Assembly (NCBI GenBank): GCA_023403845.1 | Contig: JAEYDL010000020.1 | Span: 62,001 to 126,000 of the forward strand | DNA: 64,000 nt | Source of the DNA: Pseudomonadota bacterium | GTDB lineage: Bacteria; Desulfobacterota; Desulfovibrionia; Desulfovibrionales; Desulfovibrionaceae | Direction: 5' to 3' | Part shown: in pieces, positions 43,964-53,599 of the stretch | Layout: every line of letters starts with the position of its first letter | How positions within the stretch are numbered: position 1 is the first letter of the stretch | Notes under the pieces: model-generated | Database searches by the model: none | Told to the model about the DNA's origin: nothing | The model's input: the letters and a program-made list of their open reading frames with translations, nothing else | Program-made: the position numbers and the translations under genes

Positions 43964-46225
43964 ATGATCGATATTTCTACCCTGAACCCGGCTCAGCTTG
44001 AGGCCGTCACCGCGCCCGACGGTCCCGTTCTGGTCATTGCCGGAGCGGGCAGCGGCAAGACGCGCACCCTCGTCCATCGTCTGGCCTGGCTGGCCGAACA
44101 GGGCATTTCACCTGAATCCATGCTGCTGTTGACCTTTACGCGCAAGGCCAGCCGGGAGATGCTCATTCGTGCCACGGATCTGCTTGGGTACAGCCTCGGC
44201 GGCGTCCACGGCGGCACGTTCCACGGCTTCGCCTTTTCGATTCTGCGTCAGTACCGTCCGGCGTGGGCGCAGGGACCGGTCACCATCATGGACTCTGCAG
44301 ACAGCGCATCCGCCATCCAGCAGTGCAAGGAACGCCTGCATCTCGGCAAGGGCGACCGCTCTTTTCCCAAGACGCAGGCCGTGCTCGGTCTGCTGAGCAA
44401 GGCCCGCAACAAGGAAATTCCTCTGCTCGACGTGCTGCAGCGCGAATCCCCGCACCTGTTGCCTCATGCGGACGCGCTGAACGATCTGGGCGAAGCCTAT
44501 CGCGCGTATCGGCGCGAACACGCGCTGCTCGACTACGACGACCTGCTGTTCGAACTGGAGGATCTGCTGCGCGGCGACGGCGAACGCGAAGGGCTGGCTC
44601 CCCTGTTCCGGGAACGCTACCGCTATCTCATGGTAGACGAGTATCAGGACACCAACCGGGTGCAGGCCCGCATCGTTCGCCTTCTGGCCGGGGAAAACGG
44701 CAACATCATGGCCGTAGGCGATGACGCCCAGTCTATCTACGCCTTTCGCGGCGCGGACGTGCGCAATATTCTCGACTTTCCCAAGCTGTTTCCGGATACG
44801 CGGATCATCCGGCTTGAAGAAAATTACCGTTCCACCCAGCCCGTCCTTGATGTAGCCAACGCCGTGCTCGCGCCCGCGACCGAGGGTTTCCGCAAGAATC
44901 TCTTCACCAGTAAAAAAATTGACGCGACCACGCCGAAAGTCCGCCTGATGCGGCCGCTGAGCGATCTGACGCAGGCCAGCCTCGTAGCCTCGCGCGTCGA
45001 AGAGCTGCTCTCCCGATATCAGGCGAGGGAAATCGCCGTGCTGTTCCGGGCGGGCTACCAGTCCTACCATCTCGAAGTCGCTCTGGCCAAACGGGGAATC
45101 AGGTTTCGAAAGTACGGTGGCCTGCGCTATTCCGAAGCTGTTCACGTCAAGGACGTGGTAGCCTTCATCCGGCTCGCCATCAATCCTCTGGACATGCCGT
45201 CCTTCCTGCGCGTGGCGGGTCTTTCCAAGGGCGTAGGAACGCGAACGGCCCAGAAAATCTATCTCGTAGCCTGCCAGGGAGATTTCGACGAACTGCGCAA
45301 GGCCTGTACGCGCTTTCCCGATCTGTGGTCGGACATGCTGCTGCTGGACAGACTCCGTCAGCACAATCTGTCCCCCGCCGGACTCGTCGAACTGGTCATC
45401 GAACATTATCAGCCCCGTCTGCAGGCGCTCTTCCCGGACGACTGGCCGCGCCGCCAGCAGGGGCTTGCCGAACTGGCGCACATAGCCTCCGCCTACTCTG
45501 ATCTTGAACAGTTTGTGGCGGACCTCTCGCTGGAAACGCCCGAGGAGGAAGCCGAAGAGGCCGACGAAGCGGGACACGTGGTGTTATCCACAATCCATTC
45601 GGCCAAGGGACTGGAATGGGACGCCGTCATTCTGCTTGATCTTGTGGAGGAACGCTTTCCCTCCCGCCATGCCATGGTCCGCGAAGATGATTTTGAGGAG
45701 GAGCGGAGGCTTATGTACGTAGCCTGCACACGGGCCAGAGAAAGCCTTGATCTGTCCGTGCCCGCCACTCTGTACAGCCGCCAGAACGGAGGCAACGAAC
45801 CGGCCAGCCCCAGCCCCTTCGTGCGGGAACTCCCGTATTCGGCCATAGAGGAATGGCAGGAGGGCTATACGGGCCGTCTGAGCAAACGAGAGATGCCGGC
45901 CCGCATCGATGTGAGCAAACTCCCGGCCTTTGCCGAAGAACGCATGAAACGCCCCATGTTCCGCCGTTCATGGGACAGCGAGGACGATGAAGCTGAAGAA
46001 TGGCAGGAACGTCGCGCACCCACGGTCTTCGCGCCTCCCGTGTTCAGCCCTGAACCGGCGGAGACGTCCAGCCCCAGGCCGGGGACCGACTGCGGTTTCT
46101 GTCGCCACAAGGTCTTCGGCAGGGGCAAAATCGTGGAGCAGCTGCCGCCGGACAAATGCCGGGTCAATTTTCCCGGTTTCGGACTCAAGGTCATCCTCAG
46201 AGCCTTTCTGACCATGGAGGAGTAA
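43964..46225 (+). CDS. UvrD/Rep-family ATP-dependent DNA helicase
   Basis: A 753-residue superfamily 1A helicase unwinding DNA 3' to 5'. Motifs in order are VIAGAGSGKTRTLVHRLAWL (Walker A), LTFTRKASREM, VHGGTFHGFAF, YLMVDEYQDTNRVQ (motif II), GDDAQSIYAFRGADVRNIL, EENYRSTQPVL, VVLSTIHSAKGLEWDAVILL and YVACTRARESL. The end has a CGFC pair and a PcrA-like Tudor-type tail (HKVFGRGKIVEQLPPD). A GGAGG lies ten bases before the ATG at 43964; ATGs at 43940 and 43955 are also possible. thiL follows after four bases. Confidence 0.93.
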   Translation: MIDISTLNPAQLEAVTAPDGPVLVIAGAGSGKTRTLVHRLAWLAEQGISPESMLLLTFTRKASREMLIRATDLLGYSLGGVHGGTFHGFAFSILRQYRPAWAQGPVTIMDSADSASAIQQCKERLHLGKGDRSFPKTQAVLGLLSKARNKEIPLLDVLQRESPHLLPHADALNDLGEAYRAYRREHALLDYDDLLFELEDLLRGDGEREGLAPLFRERYRYLMVDEYQDTNRVQARIVRLLAGENGNIMAVGDDAQSIYAFRGADVRNILDFPKLFPDTRIIRLEENYRSTQPVLDVANAVLAPATEGFRKNLFTSKKIDATTPKVRLMRPLSDLTQASLVASRVEELLSRYQAREIAVLFRAGYQSYHLEVALAKRGIRFRKYGGLRYSEAVHVKDVVAFIRLAINPLDMPSFLRVAGLSKGVGTRTAQKIYLVACQGDFDELRKACTRFPDLWSDMLLLDRLRQHNLSPAGLVELVIEHYQPRLQALFPDDWPRRQQGLAELAHIASAYSDLEQFVADLSLETPEEEAEEADEAGHVVLSTIHSAKGLEWDAVILLDLVEERFPSRHAMVREDDFEEERRLMYVACTRARESLDLSVPATLYSRQNGGNEPASPSPFVRELPYSAIEEWQEGYTGRLSKREMPARIDVSKLPAFAEERMKRPMFRRSWDSEDDEAEEWQERRAPTVFAPPVFSPEPAETSSPRPGTDCGFCRHKVFGRGKIVEQLPPDKCRVNFPGFGLKVILRAFLTMEE

Positions 46226-46229
46226 CCCG

Positions 46230-47237
46230 ATGCCCCATGTCCGAACCATTTCCACACCGCTGGGTTCGGAGGACGCCATCCTCGCCCGTATCGCCTCCCA
46301 TTTCCCCAATACGGGCGAAGAGGTGCTGCTGGGACGCGGAGATGACTGCGCCGTACTCAGGGCGGGTTCTCCTCTCTGCATCAGTACCGATCTGTTCATG
46401 GAAGATGTGCACTTCCGGCGCGGCTACTTTTCTCCTCAGGACATCGGGTGGAAAGCGCTTGCCGTGAACCTGAGCGATCTCGCGGCCTGCGGCGCGCGTC
46501 CCTCCGGCTTCACCGTGGGACTTTCCCTCCCGCCTGATGCGGACATGGAACTGGTGGACGGGCTGTGCGAAGGCATGGCTAGGCTTGCGGAACAGGCTTC
46601 CGCTCCCCTTGTGGGCGGCGATCTCTCCCGGGCGGATCGCCTGCATCTGTGCATCACCGTTTTCGGCCGGGCTGCCGCGCCCCTGCTGCGCGGTGCGGCC
46701 CTTCCCGGGGATGCCGTTTTCCTCGTCGGAGAAATCGGACTGGCCCGAACCGGGCTTCAATTGCTTGAGGAGCAGGGACGTTCGGCCATCGCCGACTGGC
46801 CCTCCCCCTGCGCAGCCCATCTTCATCCCGTACCCCGGCTCCCCGAAGGTCTGATTCTGGCCGGACTGGCCGCCGAGTGGCATCCCGAAAAACCGGAACA
46901 ATCCCGACTCGGCCTCATGGACCTCTCTGACGGACTGGCCCGCGACCTTCCCCGTCTGCTTGGTTCCAGCGGGGCCGAACTCAGGCTGCCGCCCCCGCAT
47001 CCCTCAATCATTCGCCTGATGCGCGAACGGGGCGAAACCGACCCGGAACAGGCCGCCCGCCGTCAGGCCCTGCAGGGCGGTGAAGATTACGCACTTCTGG
47101 GAACCTGCCCCAGCGACAGACTTGAAGAAATTCTGACCGCTCTCCCGGAAGCCAGGCCGCTGGGCTTCGTCACCGACGATGATGCAATCCGGATGGACGG
47201 CAAACCCGTGTGCGGCGGCTTCGACCATTTCGGCTAG
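46230..47237 (+). CDS. thiL: Thiamine-monophosphate kinase
   Basis: A 335-residue AIR synthase-like kinase that phosphorylates thiamine monophosphate to the diphosphate coenzyme. Visible signatures are LGRGDDCAVLR, ISTDLFMEDVHFRRGYFSPQ, DIGWKALAVNLSDLAACGAR, APLVGGDLSRADRL and LMDLSDGLARDLPRLL, with LQGGEDYALLGT near the end. Mg-ATP sites are the conserved Asp residues in GDD, STD and GGD. It starts four bases after the helicase stop, so the two are likely cotranscribed without an evident functional link. Confidence 0.95.
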   Translation: MPHVRTISTPLGSEDAILARIASHFPNTGEEVLLGRGDDCAVLRAGSPLCISTDLFMEDVHFRRGYFSPQDIGWKALAVNLSDLAACGARPSGFTVGLSLPPDADMELVDGLCEGMARLAEQASAPLVGGDLSRADRLHLCITVFGRAAAPLLRGAALPGDAVFLVGEIGLARTGLQLLEEQGRSAIADWPSPCAAHLHPVPRLPEGLILAGLAAEWHPEKPEQSRLGLMDLSDGLARDLPRLLGSSGAELRLPPPHPSIIRLMRERGETDPEQAARRQALQGGEDYALLGTCPSDRLEEILTALPEARPLGFVTDDDAIRMDGKPVCGGFDHFG

Positions 47238-47427
47238 CAAGGCATCCGTCAGGTTCCTTTTCATGCCCGCACCTCAGAAAAGGGACGGACAACACTGTAC
47301 GCAAGCCGGATTCTCGCGGCGCAGAGTGTTCTGCTCTCCCGCGACATGGCGCAAGAAACGAGCCTGCGACGACCAGACTCGTAAAGACGGGATCAGTCCC
47401 TCGCAACGTCTTCGACAAGGACGTCAT

Positions 47428-49335
47428 ATGAAAGAACTTTATCTGCTCGCCAACACCGCCTGCCCATCCGGACTGTCTCCAGAAACGACAGTCGCCGTAT
47501 GGGATCGCGGTCGTGTCCCGGCAGGCCAGCTGTCCATTCCTGCTGAACTGAATGCCCGCCTGCTGCCCATCCGCGATGAACTGGCCGCCTGGACCTATGC
47601 TCTGGGACGTCTCGACCATCGCGGCAAACCGCTGGAGCACTCTCTCCGCGCAGGCGATTCCCTGTCCATGTGGTGGCTCTCCACGTTGTATGAAAAGCAC
47701 CCCAAGGTAACCCGCAATCTGTTTCAGGCGCTCAAGCTCCGGGCGCTGGAACAGATTCTCGAAGAACGGAAAATCACGGGTCTGACCCTGCACGCTTCAC
47801 GAGGCGCCGAGCCGTGGCTTCCCGAAGTCCTGAAAAAGTTCTGTGAAGAAACGGGACGGACCTTTACCCTCGTGCAGGCGGAACCGCTGAGAACCGTACC
47901 GACAGAAGGTCTGAAACAACGTCTTGCGGCCCTTTATCATAAGCTCCCGGCTCCATTGAAGGCGCTGGGACGCTTTCCCGCGTGGCTGTGGATCATTCGA
48001 CGCAACCTGCCCAGGACCAGCCTGCCCCGCCCGGATCTGCGGGAAAAGCCGGCTACCGTCGTTACCTATTTTCCCAATATCGACATGGATCTCGCACGAA
48101 GCAAGGGACGTTTCCGTTCCCGCTACTGGGAAAGCCTGCACGACGCTCTGCGGCCCGCAGAAGGAAGCCCCCACCGTGTCAACTGGGTCTTTCTCTACTA
48201 CCCCGCGCCTCAGTGCTCCTTCCCCGAGGCCATCCGACTGCGCGACTGCTTCCGTGAATCCGGCAAGGACGGAGCTTCGTTCCATTTCCTTGAAGAGTTC
48301 CTCACTACAGGGGACATCTTCAAGAGCCTGTTCCGTTTCATACGACTGGCGTTCGCCAGCATCGACGTGCAGCCCACGGCCCGGAATGGTTTCCATTTTT
48401 CCGGATCAAGAATGGATCTGTGGCCCGTGCTGAAGGAGAACTGGTCCGACTCAACACGCGGCTGGCGTGCCCTTGAACGCTGTCTGATGCGCGAAGCGTT
48501 CCGCCGTTACGCTGAATGGGCCGGTCCCCAGGACTGGACCATCTTCCCGCAGGAAAACTGTCCCTGGGAACGTATGCTTGCCCAGTCCATGCACGAAAGC
48601 AACGCCGGACCGGTATACGGCGCGCAGCACTCCACGGTCCGACCGACCGATTTCCGCTACTTTGATGATCCGCGCCTGTTCACTGAGGACTCCTGCCGCT
48701 CCGCCATGCTTGATCTGTGGCTGTGCAACGGCACAGGGGCCCGCGACGCCCTGCTCGCGGGCGGCATGCCGCCCGAACGGACCGACATCGTGGAAGCACT
48801 GCGCTATCTGTATCTGACACCCGTTCCGGCTGACGTGTCCGGCCATTCCGCTTCAGAGTCTCCACGCAGACTTCTCGTGGTGACCAGCTTCTTCGTCGAT
48901 GAAACCGACGCGCACCTCGCCACTCTCGCCGAAGCCGCCAGAGCAGGTGTTCTGGACGGATGGGACGTCGTGGTGAAGCCGCACCCCTATCTCCCGGTCG
49001 TCGAACGTCTGAAACGGCTTTACGGTCCTTCCGAGCCGCCGCGCGTAGTGGATGGGGCCATCGGCAATTTCCTCACACCGGGTACGGTGGTCTGGGCCTC
49101 CAACTCCACCACAGTGGCGCTTGAAGCGGCCTATCGCAACCTTCCTGTGCTCGTGCAGGCCGCGGAAGACGACGTAGACCTCTGTCCATTGCAGGGCCTT
49201 CCCGGCGTAGCGATTATCCGCGGTACAGATGACGTGGCGGCGGCGCTTGCCGATCCCCACGCTCCCGAACTGCCTCCGGAGTATCTGGCTCTCGATCCTG
49301 AACTCCCTCGCTGGAAAAAACGGCTCGGTCTCTGA
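47428..49335 (+). CDS. Surface carbohydrate biosynthesis protein, TIGR04326-like
   Basis: A 635-residue protein beginning MKELYLLANTACPSGLSPET, with AAGGA eight bases before the ATG at 47428. It resembles the TIGR04326 family found in surface-glycan loci of Leptospira, Desulfovibrio and others; this is from memory and not checked. The C-terminal third looks like a GT-B glycosyltransferase end (VVVKPHPYLPVVERLKRL, GTVVWASNSTTVALEAAYRN, LPVLVQAAEDDVDL), where donor sugar-nucleotide would bind. The N-terminal half is helical and uncharacterised. It may use the CMP-sugar made by the upstream cluster. A terminator separates it from the convergent ahp genes. Confidence 0.75.
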   Translation: MKELYLLANTACPSGLSPETTVAVWDRGRVPAGQLSIPAELNARLLPIRDELAAWTYALGRLDHRGKPLEHSLRAGDSLSMWWLSTLYEKHPKVTRNLFQALKLRALEQILEERKITGLTLHASRGAEPWLPEVLKKFCEETGRTFTLVQAEPLRTVPTEGLKQRLAALYHKLPAPLKALGRFPAWLWIIRRNLPRTSLPRPDLREKPATVVTYFPNIDMDLARSKGRFRSRYWESLHDALRPAEGSPHRVNWVFLYYPAPQCSFPEAIRLRDCFRESGKDGASFHFLEEFLTTGDIFKSLFRFIRLAFASIDVQPTARNGFHFSGSRMDLWPVLKENWSDSTRGWRALERCLMREAFRRYAEWAGPQDWTIFPQENCPWERMLAQSMHESNAGPVYGAQHSTVRPTDFRYFDDPRLFTEDSCRSAMLDLWLCNGTGARDALLAGGMPPERTDIVEALRYLYLTPVPADVSGHSASESPRRLLVVTSFFVDETDAHLATLAEAARAGVLDGWDVVVKPHPYLPVVERLKRLYGPSEPPRVVDGAIGNFLTPGTVVWASNSTTVALEAAYRNLPVLVQAAEDDVDLCPLQGLPGVAIIRGTDDVAAALADPHAPELPPEYLALDPELPRWKKRLGL

Positions 49336-49419
49336 AAACGGGGAAAGATCCGGCCTTGAAATCACGCTTCGTCGACGCGGCGTCCCGAACTGCAGGGATC
49401 CACTGATTTCAACATGAAC

Positions 49420-49453
49420 AAGGCCCTTCGGCATCAAGATACCGAAGGGCCTT
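49420..49453. terminator. Bidirectional terminator between convergent genes
   Basis: Perfect 12-bp inverted repeat AAGGCCCTTCGG / CCGAAGGGCCTT with a 10-base loop, followed by T on both strands. It serves the surface-carbohydrate gene (plus) and the ahp operon (minus). Confidence 0.85.
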
Positions 49454-49515
49454 TACATCATGGAAAAAGTGTTTCCCACTGTCCTTCATTTGCCGGAGAG
49501 TCCCTTGCCTTCCTT

Positions 49516-51150
49516 TCAGGAACCGCCGTTTTCTTCTCTCAACAGTTGCAGAAGCTGCCCGAGCGTTTTCTTGCCGAACGAAACCTTTTCATCATTGATG
49601 ACGAGGCAGGGCACGCTCATGATCTTATATTTTTCCCGTAATGCAGGGAAATGGTTCACATCATAGGCTTCAGCCCGCACCAGAGGATTGGCGGCGGCGA
49701 TACGCTGGGCCGCCATGACCAGCTCGGGGCACATGGTGCAGGACAGCGATACCAGAATCTTCAAATCAAGGGGTCTGTCCACCGCCGCGATACCTGCGGC
49801 GAGTTCCGGATCAATCGTCTGTCCCGGTCCCGCCGCATTGTACAGCCCCACCACGAAAGAGCTGAACTCGTGTCCGCCGGGAACACCGTGAAAGGCGATA
49901 CCTGCATCGCTTCCATCAGAGCGGAAAACCGAAACGCAGGGACGATCGGGAGCGTTCGAAACGGGAAGCCACTCCACGTGCAGCTTGTCCGTCAGCGCGT
50001 CCAGTTCTTCCAGCATGCTTCGCAGTTCCGCAGAAACCGGACGATTGTCCAGAGCGACGCGCAGAACAAGAGACTGCTCCATGCGTTCGAAAACGACCGC
50101 CAGCTGCGCTCTGTTCTCGGCGGTAAGAAGGCCGTCAGTCCGGTCGTCAGCTTCCGTGGAAGCAGTCTGCCGCACGGCGGCCGCGGGCTGTTCCGGTCGT
50201 ACGCCGGTCTTGCGCTGCATCTCTGCCGCATAACGTTCGATGGACGTTGCGGCTACCGCTCCATCTGACACGGCGGTGACCACCTGACGCAGATTTTTCA
50301 CGCACACGTCCCCTGCGGCATAAATGCCGTCAGTCGCAGTTTTCTGTTCTCTGTCGACGACGATATAGCCCTGTCCGTCCATTTCCGCAAAACCGCGGGC
50401 CAGCGCAGAGGCCGGCCTGTATCCTGCGAAGACGAACACGCCGAAGGTTTCACCGGACGCGGGGACATAGGTTTCGGTCCGTCCAGTGAGCGTATCCCTG
50501 AGCACGGCACGGCGCAACGCCGAGTCTCCATCCACTTCCACCAGCTCGGTATTGAAACGCACCCGAATGGATTCATGGGCCATAACCTGTTCGACAACGC
50601 TCTCTGCGCAGGAAAAAGCGTCCTTGCGCACCAGAACCGTCACGGAACGGGCGTAGCGGGTGAGGAACATGGCCTCTTCCGCCGCGGCGAATCCCCCTCC
50701 CACCACAAAGACGTCCTTTCCGGTGAAGAACTCGCCGTCACAGGTGGCGCAATAGGCAACGCCGCGCCCCTGAAAGGCGTCTTCGCCCGTAAAGCCTACC
50801 TTGCGCGGCTGGGCTCCGGTCGCAAGCAGCACAGCAAAACAGCGGAACGTTCCCCTTGAAGTTCTCACGGCTCTGAAATCGCCGTCGGCTTCGATTCCTT
50901 CAACTTCGGCGAGCAGAAATTCCGCGCCGAACCGCTGGGCCTGTCTGCGCATGGTCTCGGTCAAACTTTTGCCGTCGGCCACCTCTACCCCTGGATAGTT
51001 GACCACCTCCGCCGTGATGGTGATCTGCCCTCCAAAACCTTCCTTCTCCACCACGAGCACTCGATAACGAGCACGGGCGAGATAAAGGGCGGCGGCCAGC
51101 CCGGCCGGTCCGCCGCCAACGATCACGGCATCGTAAAGCCGGGCGTCCAT
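49516..51150 (-). CDS. AhpF-like flavoprotein, TIGR03143 type (thioredoxin reductase plus thioredoxin-fold domains)
   Basis: A 544-residue peroxiredoxin reductase partner. Residues ~1-310 are a thioredoxin reductase: FAD motif AVIVGGGPAGLAAALYLARA, redox pair CATC at 134-137, NAD(P)H motif VFVVGGGFAAAEEAMFLTRY, and the closing YAAGDVCVKNLRQVVTAVSD. Residues ~345-544 are two thioredoxin-fold units like the N-terminus of E. coli AhpF, with the active pair CTMC in LKILVSLSCTMCPELVMAAQ. The order is therefore reversed relative to AhpF. Such proteins (TIGR03143, from memory) occur next to ahpC where normal ahpF is missing. The start overlaps the ahpC stop (TAATG), so the pair is translationally coupled. 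Confidence 0.93.
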   Translation of the reverse strand: MDARLYDAVIVGGGPAGLAAALYLARARYRVLVVEKEGFGGQITITAEVVNYPGVEVADGKSLTETMRRQAQRFGAEFLLAEVEGIEADGDFRAVRTSRGTFRCFAVLLATGAQPRKVGFTGEDAFQGRGVAYCATCDGEFFTGKDVFVVGGGFAAAEEAMFLTRYARSVTVLVRKDAFSCAESVVEQVMAHESIRVRFNTELVEVDGDSALRRAVLRDTLTGRTETYVPASGETFGVFVFAGYRPASALARGFAEMDGQGYIVVDREQKTATDGIYAAGDVCVKNLRQVVTAVSDGAVAATSIERYAAEMQRKTGVRPEQPAAAVRQTASTEADDRTDGLLTAENRAQLAVVFERMEQSLVLRVALDNRPVSAELRSMLEELDALTDKLHVEWLPVSNAPDRPCVSVFRSDGSDAGIAFHGVPGGHEFSSFVVGLYNAAGPGQTIDPELAAGIAAVDRPLDLKILVSLSCTMCPELVMAAQRIAAANPLVRAEAYDVNHFPALREKYKIMSVPCLVINDEKVSFGKKTLGQLLQLLREENGGS

Positions 51151-51713
51151 TACAGCAGTCCCACGAGGTCAAGGCTGGGCTTCAGAGTTTCCGCACCGGG
51201 CTTCCACTTGGCGGGGCAAACCTGATCGCCGTGTTCCGCCACGAACTGCAAGGCCTGCACTCGACGGAACAGTTCATCCGCATTGCGGCCCACGTTTCCG
51301 GCAAGAACCTCATAGGCCACGATGCGGCCTTCAGGATTGATGATGAAGGTGCCGCGTTCGGCCATGCCCTCAGATTCGATCATCACATTAAAATCGCGGG
51401 CCAGAGCGCCGGTGGGATCAGCCAGCATGGGGTACTGAATCTTCTGGATGGTCTTGGAGGCGTCATGCCAGGCCTTGTGCACGAAGTGACTGTCGCAGGA
51501 TACGGAGTAGATCTCGCAACCGACGGAATGGAACGCTTCGTATTTTTCCGCAAGATCCTCCAGCTCGGTAGGGCACACGAAGGTGAAGTCCGCGGGATAG
51601 AAGAAAAACACAGACCAGCGGCCCAGGATGTCCGCCTTGCTTACCGTTCTGAACTCGTTGTTCTGAAACGCCTGTACGCTGAACTCGCTGACTTCCTTGT
51701 TGATGAGGGACAT
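51150..51713 (-). CDS. ahpC: Alkyl hydroperoxide reductase subunit C (typical 2-Cys peroxiredoxin)
   Basis: A 187-residue peroxiredoxin that reduces hydrogen peroxide and organic peroxides. The peroxidatic cysteine is C47 in FYPADFTFVCPTELEDLAEK, the resolving cysteine is in GDQVCPAKWKPG near residue 166, and IESEGMAERGTFIINPEG is the usual central segment. It is the first gene of the operon, with the reductase downstream. Inverted repeats in the AT-rich leader and a Fur/PerR-type regulator gene 1.9 kb away suggest peroxide-responsive control. Confidence 0.97.
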   Translation of the reverse strand: MSLINKEVSEFSVQAFQNNEFRTVSKADILGRWSVFFFYPADFTFVCPTELEDLAEKYEAFHSVGCEIYSVSCDSHFVHKAWHDASKTIQKIQYPMLADPTGALARDFNVMIESEGMAERGTFIINPEGRIVAYEVLAGNVGRNADELFRRVQALQFVAEHGDQVCPAKWKPGAETLKPSLDLVGLL

Positions 51714-51807
51714 AGGTGATCTCCTGTAGTTATATTGTTGCAGTACGTGATATCTCTATTCTGTATATGAATATTATTATCAAGTATTCATCATCGGTCA
51801 AGTATTT

Positions 51808-51824
51808 TTGATAAATATTATCAA
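51808..51824. promoter_or_regulatory. Perfect inverted repeat upstream of ahpC, candidate PerR-type operator
   Basis: TTGATAA-ATA-TTATCAA is a perfect 7-3-7 repeat about 95 bases upstream of the ahpC start. A further half-site TTATCAA is at 51777-51783. AT-rich inverted repeats of this size are used by Fur/PerR proteins (compare the PerR box TTATAAT-N-ATTATAA), and a Fur-family gene is at 53600. Confidence 0.5.
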
Positions 51825-51957
51825 TTTTTATCTTGATGTATATCCAATATAAAAATCAATATAGTAAATCAATTATTTTCAGCCATCTTGGCAGAGAACC
51901 GACAGCGCAATATGTGCTTCGTGTAGAGAAAACACAATACATTCAAATAAGATACAG

Positions 51958-51990
51958 AAAAGGCCGTCCCATTTCAGAAAACGGCCTTTT
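51958..51990. terminator. Terminator downstream of the Fsr-type exporter gene
   Basis: Perfect 10-bp inverted repeat AAAAGGCCGT / ACGGCCTTTT with a 13-base loop, ending in T-runs on both strands. It lies 145 bases past the MFS stop on the minus strand. The rest of 51714-52134 is AT-rich upstream DNA of ahpC with no recognised gene. Confidence 0.65.
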
Positions 51991-52134
51991 CCACGTATGT
52001 ACAGCGATCATTCAATCGAGAGGGTATTTCCCGACCGGCAGACCAGACAAAGACTTCCCGGCTCCGCATCGCATCAGAGGCCCGGGCGTCTGACATTCAG
52101 ACCAGCCAAGAACCCGTCAATCAGATTTCTCGTC

Positions 52135-53325
52135 TCAGTCCGCAGTCGCGCTTTCCTCTTTCATCCTGTCTACCCTGGGAGTCCGCAGGGTCAGCGTACA
52201 CAGGGCCGCGACAATGGACAGACAGGCAATGATGAACATCGCCGTGTGCAATCCCCGGTGGTCCGCAATCCAGCCGAGCAGAGGCGACATGACGCCTCCC
52301 ACGCTGACGGCGAGTCCCATGGTTACGCCCGAAGCCAAACCGATCAGGCGCGGCAGATATTTTTGTCCCAGCACTACAATGGAACTGAACGGCGCACAGA
52401 CGACAAAACCGATGGCGCACAGGACAAACATGGCGGGCAGTTTGGCATCGAAGGAAATAAACAGGAAAAGAAGCGGGATGAGTACGGCAAAACCGATGCG
52501 GATAATCCGGATATAGCCGATGCGGTCCGCGATTCTGCCCCCGGTCAGGGTGCCGATGGCCCCCAGAACGAAGAGCATGGTCAACGCCGTTCCTCCGGCG
52601 GCCTCGGATTCATTGAACACACGAATCCAGTACAGGGGAACAAACGTATTCAGTCCGAAGAAGATGACCGAGCGACAGAACACCAACGCGGCCAGCCAGG
52701 AAAATGGTTTCCACTCATTGGGGGACGCCCCGGCGGAGACGGAAGCAGTCCCCGCAGCAAGAAAAGCATTTTCGGAACGATGCAGAATCCTTCCATTCTG
52801 TACAAGAAGCAGGAGTCCCATGCCTGTTCCGAGCAGAGCCAGAACGGCGGTTCCCTTCATCCCCAGCAACAGCAGAGACGAAGTGGCCACGATGGGACCG
52901 AGAGCGAATCCTATATTGCCGCCCACGGCAAAAATGCTGAGTCCTGCGCCCTTTCGCGCTCCGGCGAGTCGACTTGCCATGCGCGCGCCCTCGGGATGAA
53001 AAATGGAATTGCCGATACCACTCAGGCTCACAGCCAGAAACAGGGCCCAGTAACTGTCCAGAAAGCCTATGCACCCCATGCAGATGCCGGAAAGAGCGAC
53101 CCCAAGAGCCATGAGCCAGGGATGAGGATGCCGGTCTGCGAGGTAGCCGACCAGCGGCTGCACAATGGAAGAAGCGCAGTTCGCCGCGAAAACCAGCCCC
53201 GCTGCGGAAGCATAGTTGAGATTCCCCTGCGTCATGAGAAACGGCAGGATGGCAGGCAGCGCGCCCTGATTCAGATCCGCGAAGACATGCCCCGCCGAAA
53301 GCAGGACCAAATGACCATTTTTCAT
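52135..53325 (-). CDS. MFS transporter, fosmidomycin-resistance (Fsr) type
   Basis: A 396-residue protein with about 12 membrane helices. Family features are the N-terminal LLSAGHVFADLNQGALPAILPFLM, PLVGYLADRHPHPWLM, and SGIGNSIFHPEGARMASRLAG, which is the characteristic Fsr segment. Fsr-type exporters pump fosmidomycin and other compounds; the natural substrate is unknown. The ATG at 53325 has GAGGAG upstream; the longer frame starting at 53361 is less likely. It is divergent from the Fur-family regulator, which may control it. Confidence 0.9.
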   Translation of the reverse strand: MKNGHLVLLSAGHVFADLNQGALPAILPFLMTQGNLNYASAAGLVFAANCASSIVQPLVGYLADRHPHPWLMALGVALSGICMGCIGFLDSYWALFLAVSLSGIGNSIFHPEGARMASRLAGARKGAGLSIFAVGGNIGFALGPIVATSSLLLLGMKGTAVLALLGTGMGLLLLVQNGRILHRSENAFLAAGTASVSAGASPNEWKPFSWLAALVFCRSVIFFGLNTFVPLYWIRVFNESEAAGGTALTMLFVLGAIGTLTGGRIADRIGYIRIIRIGFAVLIPLLFLFISFDAKLPAMFVLCAIGFVVCAPFSSIVVLGQKYLPRLIGLASGVTMGLAVSVGGVMSPLLGWIADHRGLHTAMFIIACLSIVAALCTLTLRTPRVDRMKEESATAD

Positions 53326-53599
53326 GCGCAACTCCTCATGCAGCAATGGAAAGCTTTGCATCAGACGACGTGCGCGGCGACGTATGCCGGAACATGGAGG
53401 CCTGCCTCATGCGAACGTTCCGCGCACGGATGCGGACATCCATTTCTACGACTTCCGGCGGATACGGCAAGTGGAAAATCCCGCTTGCCGGAAGCAAGCC
53501 TCCCTCATGATCGAGAATCACTCTCAACCGTTGCGGCAGGCCAAGATATGGTATAACCTTTTACGCTACTATGAGACTCAAAGCGAGAGGTGCCTTCGC

